Positions 53,284 through 62,755 of a DNA stretch of 64,000 nucleotides are shown here, piece by piece. This stretch comes from Arenibacter aquaticus. GTDB lineage: Bacteria; Bacteroidota; Bacteroidia; Flavobacteriales; Flavobacteriaceae. The notes beneath the pieces are model-generated. The model worked only from the letters and a program-made list of their open reading frames with translations. It was not told the DNA's origin and ran no database searches. The DNA lies in NCBI RefSeq assembly GCF_003957295.1, contig NZ_RQPJ01000001.1, positions 434,001 through 498,000 of the forward strand, written 5' to 3'. Every line of letters starts with the position of its first letter. Positions within the stretch are counted from its first letter, which is position 1. The translations under genes were made by a program, and so were the position numbers.

Positions 53284-54996
53284 ATGTGCGATACCCATCA
53301 TAAATCACCCCATAAAGGCAAAGACCATGAGGGTCATGATCTGGAACATAAAAAGTGGAGTAGACGCTCCTTTATTCAGGCACTAGGTATTGCCGGTTCG
53401 GGATCCATGATGCTGGGCAGCAACTTTCTCACGGCCTCTGCACCCTCCCCTTTGACCTCGGCAATAGCGATGGCGGAAACAGACAATATTCTAATTTTAA
53501 TTCGTTTGTCGGGTGGTAATGACGGCCTAAGCACCATTATCCCCATAGAACAATACGATGTCTATGCCAATGCACGCCCCAATATTTATCTTCCAGAAAG
53601 TAAGATTTTGAGGTTAACCGATGAGTTTGGGGTGCCTACCTATATGAAGTCTTTGGAACCCATGTGGGGCGAAGGCCAATTTAAAGCCGTTCATGGCGTA
53701 GGGTACGAAGGCCAAAGCCTATCCCATTTTACGGGTTCGGATATCTTTGCCAATACCGACCTAAGCACTACCGGTTTTAGTGGCCGGGACACAGGATGGA
53801 TGGGCAGACATTTTGAACACCTCTATCCCGATTATCTATCGGACTTTCCCGGCAGCAGGCCAGAAGGTCCTGCCGCCATCCAGGTAGGTAATTACGGAAG
53901 TTTGGTCTTTGAGGGAGAGGAGACCAACTACGCCTATGTCACCAATAATATAGACCAGTTGGAGCAGATAGCCGAAACCGGATTACAATATTCTTTGGAC
54001 GAGTCCCTTTTTGACAGTTGTATGTACAGCGATCAGATAAAGTTTCTACGGGGCGTATCAAACGTAACCAATGAATACGCAGGCAAAATACATGAGGCCT
54101 ATATGCGTGGGGCCAATCAAATAGAGTATCAGGACAATGGTTTTGCCAGGCAATTGGCATTATTGGCCAGATTAATAAAAGGTAATTTGGGCACCAAGGT
54201 GTACATGATCAGTTTAGGTGGTTTTGACACCCATGGCAATCAACCCTTGGTACACGAGCGACTTATGACGCAGCTTTCCATAGCCGTAGACAATTTCTAT
54301 GACGACCTGGCCTTTACCCAGCAGGATGACAAGGTATTAAGCATGACTTTCTCTGAATTTGGAAGGCGGATCTATGAAAACGGATCCAACGGAACCGACC
54401 ATGGCAAGGCCGCTCCCACCCTATTTTTTGGGTCCGGATTAAACGGAAGTGCCTTTGTGGGAGAACATCCCTCCTTGGACGAACCCAATAGCAGGGGCAA
54501 CCTGGAATACACCATGGATTTTAGAAACCTCTATGCCACTGTACTGGCAGAATGGTTGTGTGTAGACATTCCCCTAGTGGAGCAGCATATTATGGACGGC
54601 TATAAATATACCCCGGTAAACCTCGGCTTTAATTGTAGCGGCGTAGACTTCCCCGAAATCACCTATAGTGATGGACAGCCTACTCCCCCATCTCCTACCG
54701 AACCAACAGAAGATCCAAGTCCGGAATTGGTAAATGCCATAGTGCACAAGCCTTATTACCCCACGGACAAAACACCACACATCTATTTGGAAATGCCTTT
54801 TACAGCCCATGTAGATATACAGATCTTTAATATAATGGGGCAATACCTAGGGTCTGTATTCAATGAAATAATGTTGGAAGGCTCAACAGAAATAAACGTA
54901 CGGGAGCGATTAAAAACCTATTTGGCCTCCGGAAAATATATCTATAGAATTCAAGTTCAGGATCAAAAACTTAGCAAGTCTATTATGGTAGCATAA
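53284..54996 (+). CDS. DUF1501 domain protein with Tat-like signal and T9SS-type C-terminus
   Basis: 570 residues. After a His-rich leader (CDTHHKSPHKGKDHEGHD) comes SRRSFIQALGIAGSGSMMLGSNF, a twin-arginine-like export signal. ILIRLSGGNDGLSTIIPIEQYDVYANARP, MISLGGFDTHGNQ and FSEFGRRIYENGSNGTDHGKAAPTLFFG are DUF1501 hallmarks (arylsulfatase/alkaline-phosphatase-like fold). The end (TAHVDIQIFNIMGQYLGSV...SGKYIYRIQVQDQKLSKSIMVA) looks like a T9SS type A sorting domain. Forms an operon with DUF1800; a strong terminator follows. Confidence 0.92.
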   Translation: MCDTHHKSPHKGKDHEGHDLEHKKWSRRSFIQALGIAGSGSMMLGSNFLTASAPSPLTSAIAMAETDNILILIRLSGGNDGLSTIIPIEQYDVYANARPNIYLPESKILRLTDEFGVPTYMKSLEPMWGEGQFKAVHGVGYEGQSLSHFTGSDIFANTDLSTTGFSGRDTGWMGRHFEHLYPDYLSDFPGSRPEGPAAIQVGNYGSLVFEGEETNYAYVTNNIDQLEQIAETGLQYSLDESLFDSCMYSDQIKFLRGVSNVTNEYAGKIHEAYMRGANQIEYQDNGFARQLALLARLIKGNLGTKVYMISLGGFDTHGNQPLVHERLMTQLSIAVDNFYDDLAFTQQDDKVLSMTFSEFGRRIYENGSNGTDHGKAAPTLFFGSGLNGSAFVGEHPSLDEPNSRGNLEYTMDFRNLYATVLAEWLCVDIPLVEQHIMDGYKYTPVNLGFNCSGVDFPEITYSDGQPTPPSPTEPTEDPSPELVNAIVHKPYYPTDKTPHIYLEMPFTAHVDIQIFNIMGQYLGSVFNEIMLEGSTEINVRERLKTYLASGKYIYRIQVQDQKLSKSIMVA

Positions 54997-55023
54997 ATTC
55001 ACCCCTACTTACTATGCGAGAAG

Positions 55024-55072
55024 GCCTTCGTACGCTCTGAATTCTTTTCAGGGTAGCGAAGGCTTATTTTTT
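55024..55072 (+). terminator. terminator after DUF1800/DUF1501 operon
   Basis: GCCTTCG-TACGCTCTGAA pairs with TTCAGGGTA-GCGAAGGC over about 17 bp with small mismatches, followed by TTATTTTTTG. Confidence 0.85.
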
Positions 55073-55104
55073 GCGGGAATGCCTCGCCTCCTCGTAAAAA
55101 TCTT

Positions 55105-55112
55105 TATTTTTG
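55105..55112 (+). promoter_or_regulatory. -7 element of metG
   Basis: TATTTTTG; transcription would begin near 55119, between a possible upstream start (55110) and the ATG at 55131, supporting the latter. Confidence 0.5.
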
Positions 55113-55130
55113 CAGCCTAATTCACAAATA

Positions 55131-57215
55131 ATGTCGCAAAACCAAGAGAATCCTGCCAGATATACCATTACCGCTGCACTGCCATATACCAATGGTCCCA
55201 TCCATATTGGGCATTTGGCCGGAGTATATGTGCCTGCGGACATCTATGCCAGGTTCTTAAGATTAAAAGGAAAAGATGTGGCCTTTGTCTGTGGAAGTGA
55301 TGAGCACGGTGTTGCCATATCCATGAAGGCCAAAAAGGAAGGCGTAAGCCCACAGGACGTCATTGACAAATACCATGGCATCATAAAAAAATCCTTTAAG
55401 GAATTTGGAATAACCTTCAACAATTACTCCCGTACTTCGGCCGAAGTCCACCATAAAACCGCCTCCGATTTCTTCGTAAATCTATATGAAAAGGGCGACT
55501 TTATTGAGGAGACCACGGCTCAATTGTACGATGAGGAAGCACAGCAATTCTTAGCAGATCGCTTTGTTATAGGGACCTGTCCAAAATGCGGTAATGAGGA
55601 AGCCTACGGGGATCAATGTGAAAATTGTGGATCTTCCTTAAACGCCACGGACCTGATTAATCCAAAATCTACCATATCCGGGGCCGTACCCACCCTAAAG
55701 GAAACCAAACACTGGTTTTTACCGTTGGACAGGTATGAAGACTTTCTAAAAGAATGGATCTTGGAAGGGCATAAAAATGATTGGAAACCCAACGTATACG
55801 GCCAATGCAAATCTTGGATAGACGACGGTCTTAAGCCCAGGGCAGTAACCCGTGACTTGGATTGGGGAATCCCAGTCCCCGTAGAAGGTGGCCAGGGCAA
55901 GGTGCTTTATGTTTGGTTTGATGCCCCTATAGGATATATTTCCTCTACCAAGGAATGGGCCGCCAGGGAAGGTAAGGACTGGGAGCCCTATTGGAAATCC
56001 AAGGACACCAAAATGGTCCACTTTATTGGCAAGGACAATATTGTTTTCCACTGTATTATTTTTCCCAGCATGTTAAAGGCACATGGCGATTTTATACTGC
56101 CCGAAAATGTTCCTGCCAATGAATTCCTAAACTTGGAAGGCAACAAACTGTCCACTTCCAAAAATTGGGCGGTATGGCTGCATGAATATCTGGAAGATTT
56201 CCCAGGTATGCAGGATGTTCTTAGGTACACCCTTACCGCCAATGCCCCGGAAACCAAGGATAACGACTTTACCTGGAAGGATTTTCAGGCCAGGAACAAC
56301 AACGAATTGGTTGCCATATACGGTAATTTCATTAACAGGGTGGTGGTACTTACCAATAAATATTATAAAGGTATTGTTCCACAACCTGGCCAGTACAGTG
56401 AGGTAGATGTGGAAACCTTGGCCGAACTTAAAAAATACCCAGAGATCATAGGCAGCTCTATAGAGAGATATCGTTTCCGTGAAGCTGGACAGGAGGTCAT
56501 GAATTTGGCCCGACTGGGAAATAAATACCTAGCGGACGAAGAGCCTTGGAAAGTAATAAAGCAGGACGAAGAAAGGGTAAAGACCATTATGTTCGTTGCC
56601 CTTCAGATTGCATCGGCCTTGGCCGTGTTGAGTGAACCCTTTTTGCCGTTCACTTCCAATAAACTGAAGCAAATCCTAAACATCTCCCCTAGTGGAACTC
56701 AGGGCTCACTGGCATGGAACCATATTGCGGAAAAAGAAATCTTACTCCCTGTTGCACACCAAATAAATGCTGCCGAATTATTGTTCAGTAAAATTGAGGA
56801 CGATACCATACAGGCGCAATTAGACAAATTACAAGCTACCAAAAAAACAAACGAAAGCATGAACAAAGCAGTAAGTCCACAAAAAGACATCATAAGTTTT
56901 GATGATTTTTCCAAACTGGATATGAGGGTGGGCACCATTATGGAAGCTGAAAAAATGCCCAAGGCCAAAAAACTATTGGTCCTAAAAGTAGATACCGGCT
57001 TGGACGTAAGGACTATTGTATCAGGAATTGCAGAGCACTTTTCTCCAGAGGATATAGTAGGCAAAAAGGTTACGGTATTGGTGAATTTGGCTCCAAGGGC
57101 CCTGCGTGGAGTAGAAAGCGAAGGCATGATCCTTATGACCGAAAATGCAGAAGGAAAACTGGTTTTTGTAAATCCGGATGAGGATGGCGTAAAAAGTGGA
57201 GAGACCATAAACTAG
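55131..57215 (+). CDS. metG: methionine--tRNA ligase
   Basis: 694 residues from the ATG at 55131 ([31 protein letters not shown]). The HIGH motif is in PIHIGHLAG. The zinc knuckle [20 protein letters not shown] has four Cys, and the KMSKS equivalent is [12 protein letters not shown]. After the anticodon-binding helices, a C-terminal Arc1p/EMAP-type tRNA-binding OB domain ([18 protein letters not shown]...[16 protein letters not shown]) makes this the long dimeric form. The extra upstream codons from 55110 overlap the promoter and are dropped. Confidence 0.97.
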   Translation: MSQNQENPARYTITAALPYTNGPIHIGHLAGVYVPADIYARFLRLKGKDVAFVCGSDEHGVAISMKAKKEGVSPQDVIDKYHGIIKKSFKEFGITFNNYSRTSAEVHHKTASDFFVNLYEKGDFIEETTAQLYDEEAQQFLADRFVIGTCPKCGNEEAYGDQCENCGSSLNATDLINPKSTISGAVPTLKETKHWFLPLDRYEDFLKEWILEGHKNDWKPNVYGQCKSWIDDGLKPRAVTRDLDWGIPVPVEGGQGKVLYVWFDAPIGYISSTKEWAAREGKDWEPYWKSKDTKMVHFIGKDNIVFHCIIFPSMLKAHGDFILPENVPANEFLNLEGNKLSTSKNWAVWLHEYLEDFPGMQDVLRYTLTANAPETKDNDFTWKDFQARNNNELVAIYGNFINRVVVLTNKYYKGIVPQPGQYSEVDVETLAELKKYPEIIGSSIERYRFREAGQEVMNLARLGNKYLADEEPWKVIKQDEERVKTIMFVALQIASALAVLSEPFLPFTSNKLKQILNISPSGTQGSLAWNHIAEKEILLPVAHQINAAELLFSKIEDDTIQAQLDKLQATKKTNESMNKAVSPQKDIISFDDFSKLDMRVGTIMEAEKMPKAKKLLVLKVDTGLDVRTIVSGIAEHFSPEDIVGKKVTVLVNLAPRALRGVESEGMILMTENAEGKLVFVNPDEDGVKSGETIN

Positions 57216-57313
57216 GTTTCTCCATTATGGCTATTGAAAAACAGTAAGCATAGGCCCAACAAGGCCCCGCTGCGCAGCTGAACAGAGAAACCCATATAAT
57301 CCCCATACAATCC

Positions 57314-59437
57314 ATGAACCTAATCTCTTTCATTACCAAGCACAGTCAATTACCTGTAAAAGGCGTAGAGAATACGGTTGCCCTTTTAAACGAGGACTGT
57401 ACAGTACCCTTTATCTCCAGATACCGAAAGGAACGTACCGGAAACTTGGACGAGGTGCAGATTGCTGCCATTGTAAACTTTAAAGCTCAGTTTGAAGCGC
57501 TGGAGAAACGGAAATCGGCCATCCTAAAGGCCATAACCGAACAAGACGCTTTAAGTGCGGAATTAAAGAGTAAGATTGAAGCTGCCGGAGACCTTACCAC
57601 CTTGGAAGACCTCTACCTCCCATATAAAAAGAAAAGAAAGACCAAGGCCGAGACAGCCATTAAAAACGGACTGCAACCTTTGGCCAAGATTATCTTCGGG
57701 CAGCGGAACGATGAAATTGACTATGAGGCCTCAAAATACCTTAACGATGCGGTTCCCAATGAGGACGATGCCTTGGAAGGTGCCCGACATATTATTTCTG
57801 AATGGATCAACGAACGCAGTGATATCCGAAATTTAATTAGAAGGCAACTGGAGCGATTTGCCATGATTACTACCAAGGTAGTATCTACCAAAAAAGAAGA
57901 GGAAAAAGCACAGAAATTCAGGGATTATTTTGATTGGAGCGAGTCGTTGAGCCGTTGTCCCTCGCACCGATTGTTGGCCATACTACGGGCCGAAAACGAA
58001 GGCTTTATTCGGGTTAAAATAGAAATTGATGATGACAAGGCCCTCAACAACATAGAGAATAGGCTTATCAAAGCCAATAATGCCACCACCCCACACCTAC
58101 AATTGGCCATTCAGGATGCTTACAAACGATTGCTTTACCCATCACTTTCCAAGGAAATATTGAGGTCTGCCAAAGAAAAGGCAGATGAATCGGCTATACA
58201 AGTTTTCTCCAAAAACCTTAAACAACTCTTGTTGGGCTCACCCTTGGGCGAGAAAAGAATATTGGCTATAGACCCCGGATTTAGAACAGGATGTAAGCTG
58301 GTCTGCCTTAGTGCACAAGGTGAACTGCAGCACAATGAGACAATTTATCCTCACCCACCACAAAACGATAGCAAAGGGGCCATAAAAAAAATTAGCTCCT
58401 TGGCAGATGCCTATAAAATAGAGGCCATTGCCATAGGGAACGGTACTGCCTCCAGGGAAACGGAGCAACTCATAAAACGCATACAGTTTAAGAACCCTAT
58501 AGAAGTTTTTGTGGTAAGCGAGGCCGGAGCCTCTATTTATTCTGCCTCCAAGATAGCCAGGGAAGAATTTCCTAATTACGATGTTACCGTTAGAGGGGCC
58601 GTATCAATTGGAAGGCGACTGGCAGATCCCTTGGCGGAACTGGTAAAAATAGATGCGAAATCGATCGGAGTTGGGCAGTACCAACATGATGTAGACCAAA
58701 ATCAGCTCAAAAATTCCTTGGATACCGTAGTGGAAAGTTGTGTAAATACCGTAGGGGTCAATATTAATACCGCCAGTATACCCTTGCTGAGCTATGTTTC
58801 CGGGATTGGACCCAAACTGGCAGAGAACATTGTAGCCTATAGGAATGAAAATGGTGCCTTTGGCAGTAGGACTGAAATAAAAAAAGTAGCCCGATTGGGA
58901 AATAAGGCCTTTGAGCAAGGCGCCGCCTTTCTGCGCATTAAAAATGCAAAAAATCCCTTGGACGATTCAGCGGTACACCCTGAAAGCTACCCAATTGTGC
59001 AAAAAATGGTCAAGGACCAAGGCTTGGCATTATCAGAAATAATTGGCAATAAGGAAGTCTTAAAAAAAATAGACCTAAATAAATACTGTACAGAAAGTGT
59101 AGGCCTTCCTACCCTGGAAGATATTATAAAGGAGTTGGAGAAACCTGGATTGGACGTTCGTGAAAAAGCCAAGGTATTTACCTTTAACCAAAATATTAGG
59201 ACCATCAACGATCTCAGTGCCGGACAGCTGTTACCTGGAATTGTTAACAATATCACCAATTTTGGCTGCTTTGTAGATATAGGGATAAAAGAAAGTGGCC
59301 TGATCCATATCTCCAATCTGTCGGACAGCTTTGTAAAAGATGTAAACGAACACGTAAGCCTTCATCAACAAATAATAGTAAAGGTGCTGGAAGTGGACAT
59401 TCCAAGAAAACGTATACAACTGGCATTGCACAAATAA
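57314..59437 (+). CDS. tex: Tex family S1 RNA-binding transcription accessory protein
   Basis: 707 residues. Order of parts: N-terminal HTH-like region (LISFITKHSQLPVKGVENTVALLNEDCTVPFISRYRKERTGNLDEVQ), a YqgF/RNase H-like fold (RILAIDPGFRTGCKLVCLSAQG), helix-hairpin-helix motifs (LLSYVSGIGPKLAENIVAYRNENGAF), and a C-terminal S1 domain (PGIVNNITNFGCFVDIGIKESGLIHISNLSD). Cytoplasmic nucleic-acid-binding protein affecting transcription or RNA turnover. Normal family length is about 700-780. Confidence 0.96.
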   Translation: MNLISFITKHSQLPVKGVENTVALLNEDCTVPFISRYRKERTGNLDEVQIAAIVNFKAQFEALEKRKSAILKAITEQDALSAELKSKIEAAGDLTTLEDLYLPYKKKRKTKAETAIKNGLQPLAKIIFGQRNDEIDYEASKYLNDAVPNEDDALEGARHIISEWINERSDIRNLIRRQLERFAMITTKVVSTKKEEEKAQKFRDYFDWSESLSRCPSHRLLAILRAENEGFIRVKIEIDDDKALNNIENRLIKANNATTPHLQLAIQDAYKRLLYPSLSKEILRSAKEKADESAIQVFSKNLKQLLLGSPLGEKRILAIDPGFRTGCKLVCLSAQGELQHNETIYPHPPQNDSKGAIKKISSLADAYKIEAIAIGNGTASRETEQLIKRIQFKNPIEVFVVSEAGASIYSASKIAREEFPNYDVTVRGAVSIGRRLADPLAELVKIDAKSIGVGQYQHDVDQNQLKNSLDTVVESCVNTVGVNINTASIPLLSYVSGIGPKLAENIVAYRNENGAFGSRTEIKKVARLGNKAFEQGAAFLRIKNAKNPLDDSAVHPESYPIVQKMVKDQGLALSEIIGNKEVLKKIDLNKYCTESVGLPTLEDIIKELEKPGLDVREKAKVFTFNQNIRTINDLSAGQLLPGIVNNITNFGCFVDIGIKESGLIHISNLSDSFVKDVNEHVSLHQQIIVKVLEVDIPRKRIQLALHK

Positions 59438-59505
59438 GTCCTAACTGGACAGCTAGCTGCAAAAGGGATATAAATATTCGTAACTTTAGTTAAAAATATA
59501 AAGTT

Positions 59506-60021
59506 ATGTTATCCAAAAAATTAGAAAAAGCCTTAAATGAGCAAGTACGTATAGAAGCAGAGTCTTCACAGGTTTATTTATCCATGGCCTCATGGGCAGA
59601 AGGAAAGGGACTGGAAGGGATTGCACAATTTATGTACAACCAATCGGACGAGGAACGTCTGCACATGCTAAAACTGGTGAAGTATATCAATGAACGAGGC
59701 GGACATGCCCAAGTTTCTGCCCTGAATGCCCCTAAAACCGACTTTGAGACTTTTCAGAAAATGTTCCACGAATTATTGGAACACGAGGTATTTGTATCAA
59801 AGAGTATTAACGATCTGGTACATGTAACCTTGGAGGAAAAGGACTATGCCACCCATAATTTCTTACAGTGGTATGTGGCCGAACAAATTGAAGAAGAGGC
59901 ACTGGCCAGAACTATTTTGGACAAAATAAACCTTATTGGAAACGACAAGGGAGGCCTATACCTATTTGATCGTGACATACAGCAGATTACGGCCAACAGT
60001 GTTGCCATTACTCCAAAATAG
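59506..60021 (+). CDS. ftnA: bacterial non-haem ferritin
   Basis: 171 residues, one four-helix bundle. Ferroxidase ligands are visible in EQVRIEAESSQVYLSMASWAE (Glu in helix A), SDEERLHMLKLVKYINERGG (Glu and His in helix B), EKDYATHNFLQWYVAEQIEEE (Gln/Glu in helices C-D). Stores iron as ferric mineral in the cytoplasm. A TAACTTTA stretch about 25 bp upstream is close to the -7 consensus. Followed by a terminator-like hairpin. Confidence 0.95.
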   Translation: MLSKKLEKALNEQVRIEAESSQVYLSMASWAEGKGLEGIAQFMYNQSDEERLHMLKLVKYINERGGHAQVSALNAPKTDFETFQKMFHELLEHEVFVSKSINDLVHVTLEEKDYATHNFLQWYVAEQIEEEALARTILDKINLIGNDKGGLYLFDRDIQQITANSVAITPK

Positions 60022-60095
60022 CTAAAGAAGCACTACTAAACATTACCAAGGGCGTAAAAAGGATTACCGCTAGGTATTGGGTTCCCAAAGCAATT

Positions 60096-60118
60096 AACCC
60101 CGCCATTCAGGCGGGGTT
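60096..60118 (+). terminator. terminator-like hairpin after ferritin
   Basis: Perfect 9-bp GC-rich stem AACCCCGCC / GGCGGGGTT with loop ATTCA, about 75 bp after the ferritin stop. The following CCTATTATT is only weakly T-rich. Confidence 0.6.
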
Positions 60119-60215
60119 CCTATTATTGGATATTATATTTGGACTTCAATTAAAGCCCTGTTGATCAATGGAATAATTTTAACATTTAATCTTATTTAGA
60201 TTGAATTAAAATAAA

Positions 60216-60223
60216 TACTTTTG
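60216..60223 (+). promoter_or_regulatory. -7 element of the 64-residue protein gene
   Basis: TACTTTTG, about 20 bp before the ATG at 60245. An upstream in-frame start at 60221 lies inside this element. Confidence 0.5.
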
Positions 60224-60244
60224 TCCGGTCTAGTTTTCATATCC

Positions 60245-60439
60245 ATGGGCAAAAAGAAAAAAGAGGAAAAAAAAGAGAAAAAGAAGCTTAAGAAAGCTTT
60301 AAAAAAGGAGCGGAAACTTGCCCTTATGGCCATGGCTCCCAAGGGCTGCAAGCCAAAATGTTGCGATAAATACAAGAAATCCGAATCCAAAAGATGCAAG
60401 CGCTGTCCTTGTTTTGATTTGATGAAGAAGGTTGCATAA
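60245..60439 (+). CDS. small Lys-rich, Cys-cluster protein
   Basis: 64 residues: a very basic N-terminal half (MGKKKKEEKKEKKKLKKALK) followed by a Cys-rich end with the spacing CKPKCC-x(11)-CKRCPC, six or seven Cys in 27 residues. It has its own -7 element and no signal peptide. The Cys spacing suggests metal (zinc or iron) binding; the basic part could hold RNA or DNA. It follows ferritin, but there is no sign of co-transcription. I do not recognise a named family. Confidence 0.65.
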   Translation: MGKKKKEEKKEKKKLKKALKKERKLALMAMAPKGCKPKCCDKYKKSESKRCKRCPCFDLMKKVA

Positions 60440-60465
60440 TACTTCCCCTTTCCCAACCCTCTCGG

Positions 60466-60700
60466 TCATTGTTAACGGGACTGGTGAAAACCAGACCAAG
60501 TGAAGCAATCTCTCTCATTCTGACCATAAACAACAGATTGCGTCGTCACATACGTTCCTCGCAATGACGTAACACCTTGTTGCCATCACTTATATTTCAC
60601 CTAATACCCTGCATCCGTCATTGCGAACGGGACTGGTGAAAAGCAGGCCAAGTGAAGCAATCTCTCTCATTCTGACCATAGACCACAGATTGCTTCTTTA
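60466..60700. repeat. two tandem copies of a CATTGCGA-type dispersed repeat
   Basis: GTCATTGTTAACGGGACTGG...CAAGTGAAGCAATCTCTCTC...CAGATTGCGTC...CTCGCAATGACG (60466-60570) is followed by a second copy from GTCATTGCGAACGGGACTGG (60619) that lacks the right end. The termini CGTCATTGCGA and TCGCAATGACG are inverted repeats, so it resembles a small non-autonomous element. Non-coding. Confidence 0.7.
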
Positions 60701-60734
60701 CTCCGCCTACCTTATAGCCCTTAGCGGCCATCCC

Positions 60735-61070
60735 TTACTGCTTTCCCAACATCAACAACTCATTACATCTTATTTCGGTAATGTAGCGCTTATCCCCTTC
60801 CTTGGTCTCATAGGACCGTGTCATTAGCTTGCCTTCAATGGCCACCTCCTTACCCTTATTGAGGTAATTCTCTACAATCTCCGCGGTCTTGCCCCAGGCC
60901 ACCACATTGTGCCACTGCGTATCCGTTACCTTTTCTCCCTTGGCGTTCTTATAAGTCTCATTGGTAGCTACCGCAAATTTCGCCAATTTACTACCCCCGT
61001 CCAGGTTAATGATTTCTGGATCATTCCCCAAGTTTCCAATCAACTGTACTCTGTTTCTAAGTGCGTTCAT
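60735..61070 (-). CDS. ssb: single-stranded DNA-binding protein, short form
   Basis: 111 residues: NRVQLIGNLGNDPEI, AKFAVATNETYKNAKGEKVTDTQWHNVVAWGKTAEIVENYLNKGKEVAIEGKLMTRSYETKEGDKRYITEI is a full SSB OB fold. The acidic C-terminal tail (usually DDxPF), needed for partner binding in replication SSBs, is absent, the protein ending CNELLMLGKQ. It is therefore probably an accessory SSB rather than the main one. Confidence 0.93.
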   Translation of the reverse strand: MNALRNRVQLIGNLGNDPEIINLDGGSKLAKFAVATNETYKNAKGEKVTDTQWHNVVAWGKTAEIVENYLNKGKEVAIEGKLMTRSYETKEGDKRYITEIRCNELLMLGKQ

Positions 61071-61455
61071 AATACATAATTTTTAAATCCCGAATCCGCT
61101 TCGGGAATGGTTAAACAGTTAATGATTTTTTGATGAAGCAAACTTAGAAACCCCAGCAAATGTTACTCGGTTGGAAAGTATTTAATTTCGTTTGTAATCA
61201 TTTGTAGTCGTTTGTAATTATGTTTGACGACCTCGCAAACAACAATCCCAAATGATTATAGCATCTGCAAAACGGTTAAAATAAAACGCCCCCCAATTTT
61301 AATTAATTAAGAAAAAACACTAATAGGGCGACTACCATTATTCCAATAATTGAAGACTATATACCGGGGAGTATTGCGCCAATTTGCCAAGAAACAAAGA
61401 ACATAAAGCACTTATATTTACGGAAACTCCTTAATTTGTGCAGTAAAACAAAACA
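61071..61455. other. 385-bp spacer with short TTTGTAAT direct repeats
   Basis: CGTTTGTAATCATTTGTAGT then CGTTTGTAATTA gives three spaced TTTGTA(A/G)T units at about 61190-61220 upstream of ssb. Otherwise no gene. Possible operator for ssb; inference only. Confidence 0.4.
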
Positions 61456-61827
61456 ATGGACACCCTTTTAATCATCTTAAAAGCGCTAATTGCCCTGGAG
61501 CACCTGTACATATTATATATGGAAATGTTCGCTTGGGAAACCCTTGGCAAAAAGACATTTAAAAAAGCCCTGCCCGATCACCTGTTTAAGCCTACCAAGG
61601 CCATGGCCGCCAATCAAGGCCTTTACAATGGTTTTCTAGCAGCTGGCCTCATATGGGCCCTTTTTATCCAAGACACAAATTGGAACGCCTACATCTCAAT
61701 TTTCTTTTTAAGCTGTATTGCTATAGCTGGGATCTATGGCGCCCTGACCGCCAGTAAAAAAATATTTATGGTCCAAGCTCTGCCGGCCATAATAACCCTC
61801 CTACTTCAATTTTACATATCCCTTTGA
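61456..61827 (+). CDS. DUF1304 membrane protein
   Basis: 123 residues with four hydrophobic helices: LLIILKALIALEHLYILYMEMFAW, GLYNGFLAAGLIWALFI, YISIFFLSCIAIAGIYGALTA and MVQALPAIITLLLQFYISL. The EMFAW plus AANQGLYNGFLAAGL motifs are the DUF1304 hallmark. Function unknown; inner membrane. Confidence 0.92.
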   Translation: MDTLLIILKALIALEHLYILYMEMFAWETLGKKTFKKALPDHLFKPTKAMAANQGLYNGFLAAGLIWALFIQDTNWNAYISIFFLSCIAIAGIYGALTASKKIFMVQALPAIITLLLQFYISL

Positions 61828-61921
61828 CTTTCATAATTGAAAATTCTTTTTTAATTTATGCTGGTGCTGGCAAAAATGTCCGCTGCCTATTTAGTTTAAA
61901 AACCCAGACATTCATATTCCG

Positions 61922-62494
61922 ATGCCCCATCCTTTTATCTTAGACCAAACTTTTAAGGGACAGAACTATTCCCTTAACCGCCTAGCCAAGGCAGAATATG
62001 AGAATTGTACTTTTGAATCCTGTTCTTTCTTAAAATCGGACCTATCCAACATAAGCTTTCTGGAGTGTGAGTTTGTAGACTGTGACCTCAGCAATGCCAA
62101 CCTAAAACAAACAACATTAAAAGAAATCTACTTTAAACGCTGTAAATTGTTGGGGCTTCAATTTAACCAGTGTAATGACTTTTTCCTCTCCCTCCGTTTT
62201 GAGGATTGCACCCTTGACTTTTCTTCTTTTTATAAACTAAAACTAAAAAACACCCCATTTAGGAATTGCAAAATGGTCTCTGTAGACTTTACCCAAACCG
62301 ATCTTAGCTCGGCCATATTTCAAAACTGCAATTTAAAAAATGCCCTATTCCACAATTCCGTTCTGGAGAAAGCCGACTTTAGAACGGCCTACAATTATTC
62401 ATTGGACCCTGAAAAAAACAAAATTAACAAGGCCAAATTTTCAGAAAAAGGTGTGATAGGATTACTTGCGAAGTATAACATTCGTATAGAATAA
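61922..62494 (+). CDS. pentapeptide-repeat protein (Qnr-like architecture)
   Basis: 190 residues built of A(D/N)LXX-type five-residue repeats: YENCTFESCSFLKSDLSNISFLECEFVDCDLSNANLKQTTL, then a short break (FNQCNDFFLSLRFEDCTLDFSSFYKLKLKNTPFRNC) and KMVSVDFTQTDLSSAIFQNCNLKNALF. It ends in DPEKNKINKAKFSEKGVIGLLAKYNI, the dimerisation-type tail seen in Qnr/MfpA-like right-handed helices. Whether it protects gyrase is unknown. Confidence 0.88.
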   Translation: MPHPFILDQTFKGQNYSLNRLAKAEYENCTFESCSFLKSDLSNISFLECEFVDCDLSNANLKQTTLKEIYFKRCKLLGLQFNQCNDFFLSLRFEDCTLDFSSFYKLKLKNTPFRNCKMVSVDFTQTDLSSAIFQNCNLKNALFHNSVLEKADFRTAYNYSLDPEKNKINKAKFSEKGVIGLLAKYNIRIE

Positions 62495-62755
62495 AAATCA
62501 GGAAATATTATTATTCGTTTGTAATTGGATAATTCCGTAAATTGTTGGTTATTAATATTTTCCTATTCCGCTTGTCGTGGCAGCATTTATCCAATTCTTT
62601 ATTTTTCACACCAGCCTGAAGGCCCATTGCCTCCTATCTCCCATTTTTCTGTCCCCTATTAATTTATCAGTAGCAGGAACCATATATAGGACCTTCAATA
62701 ACCCAAGACCATCCTACTTAACCGCCAATATTTTTCAAAAATTACCTTTTACAGA

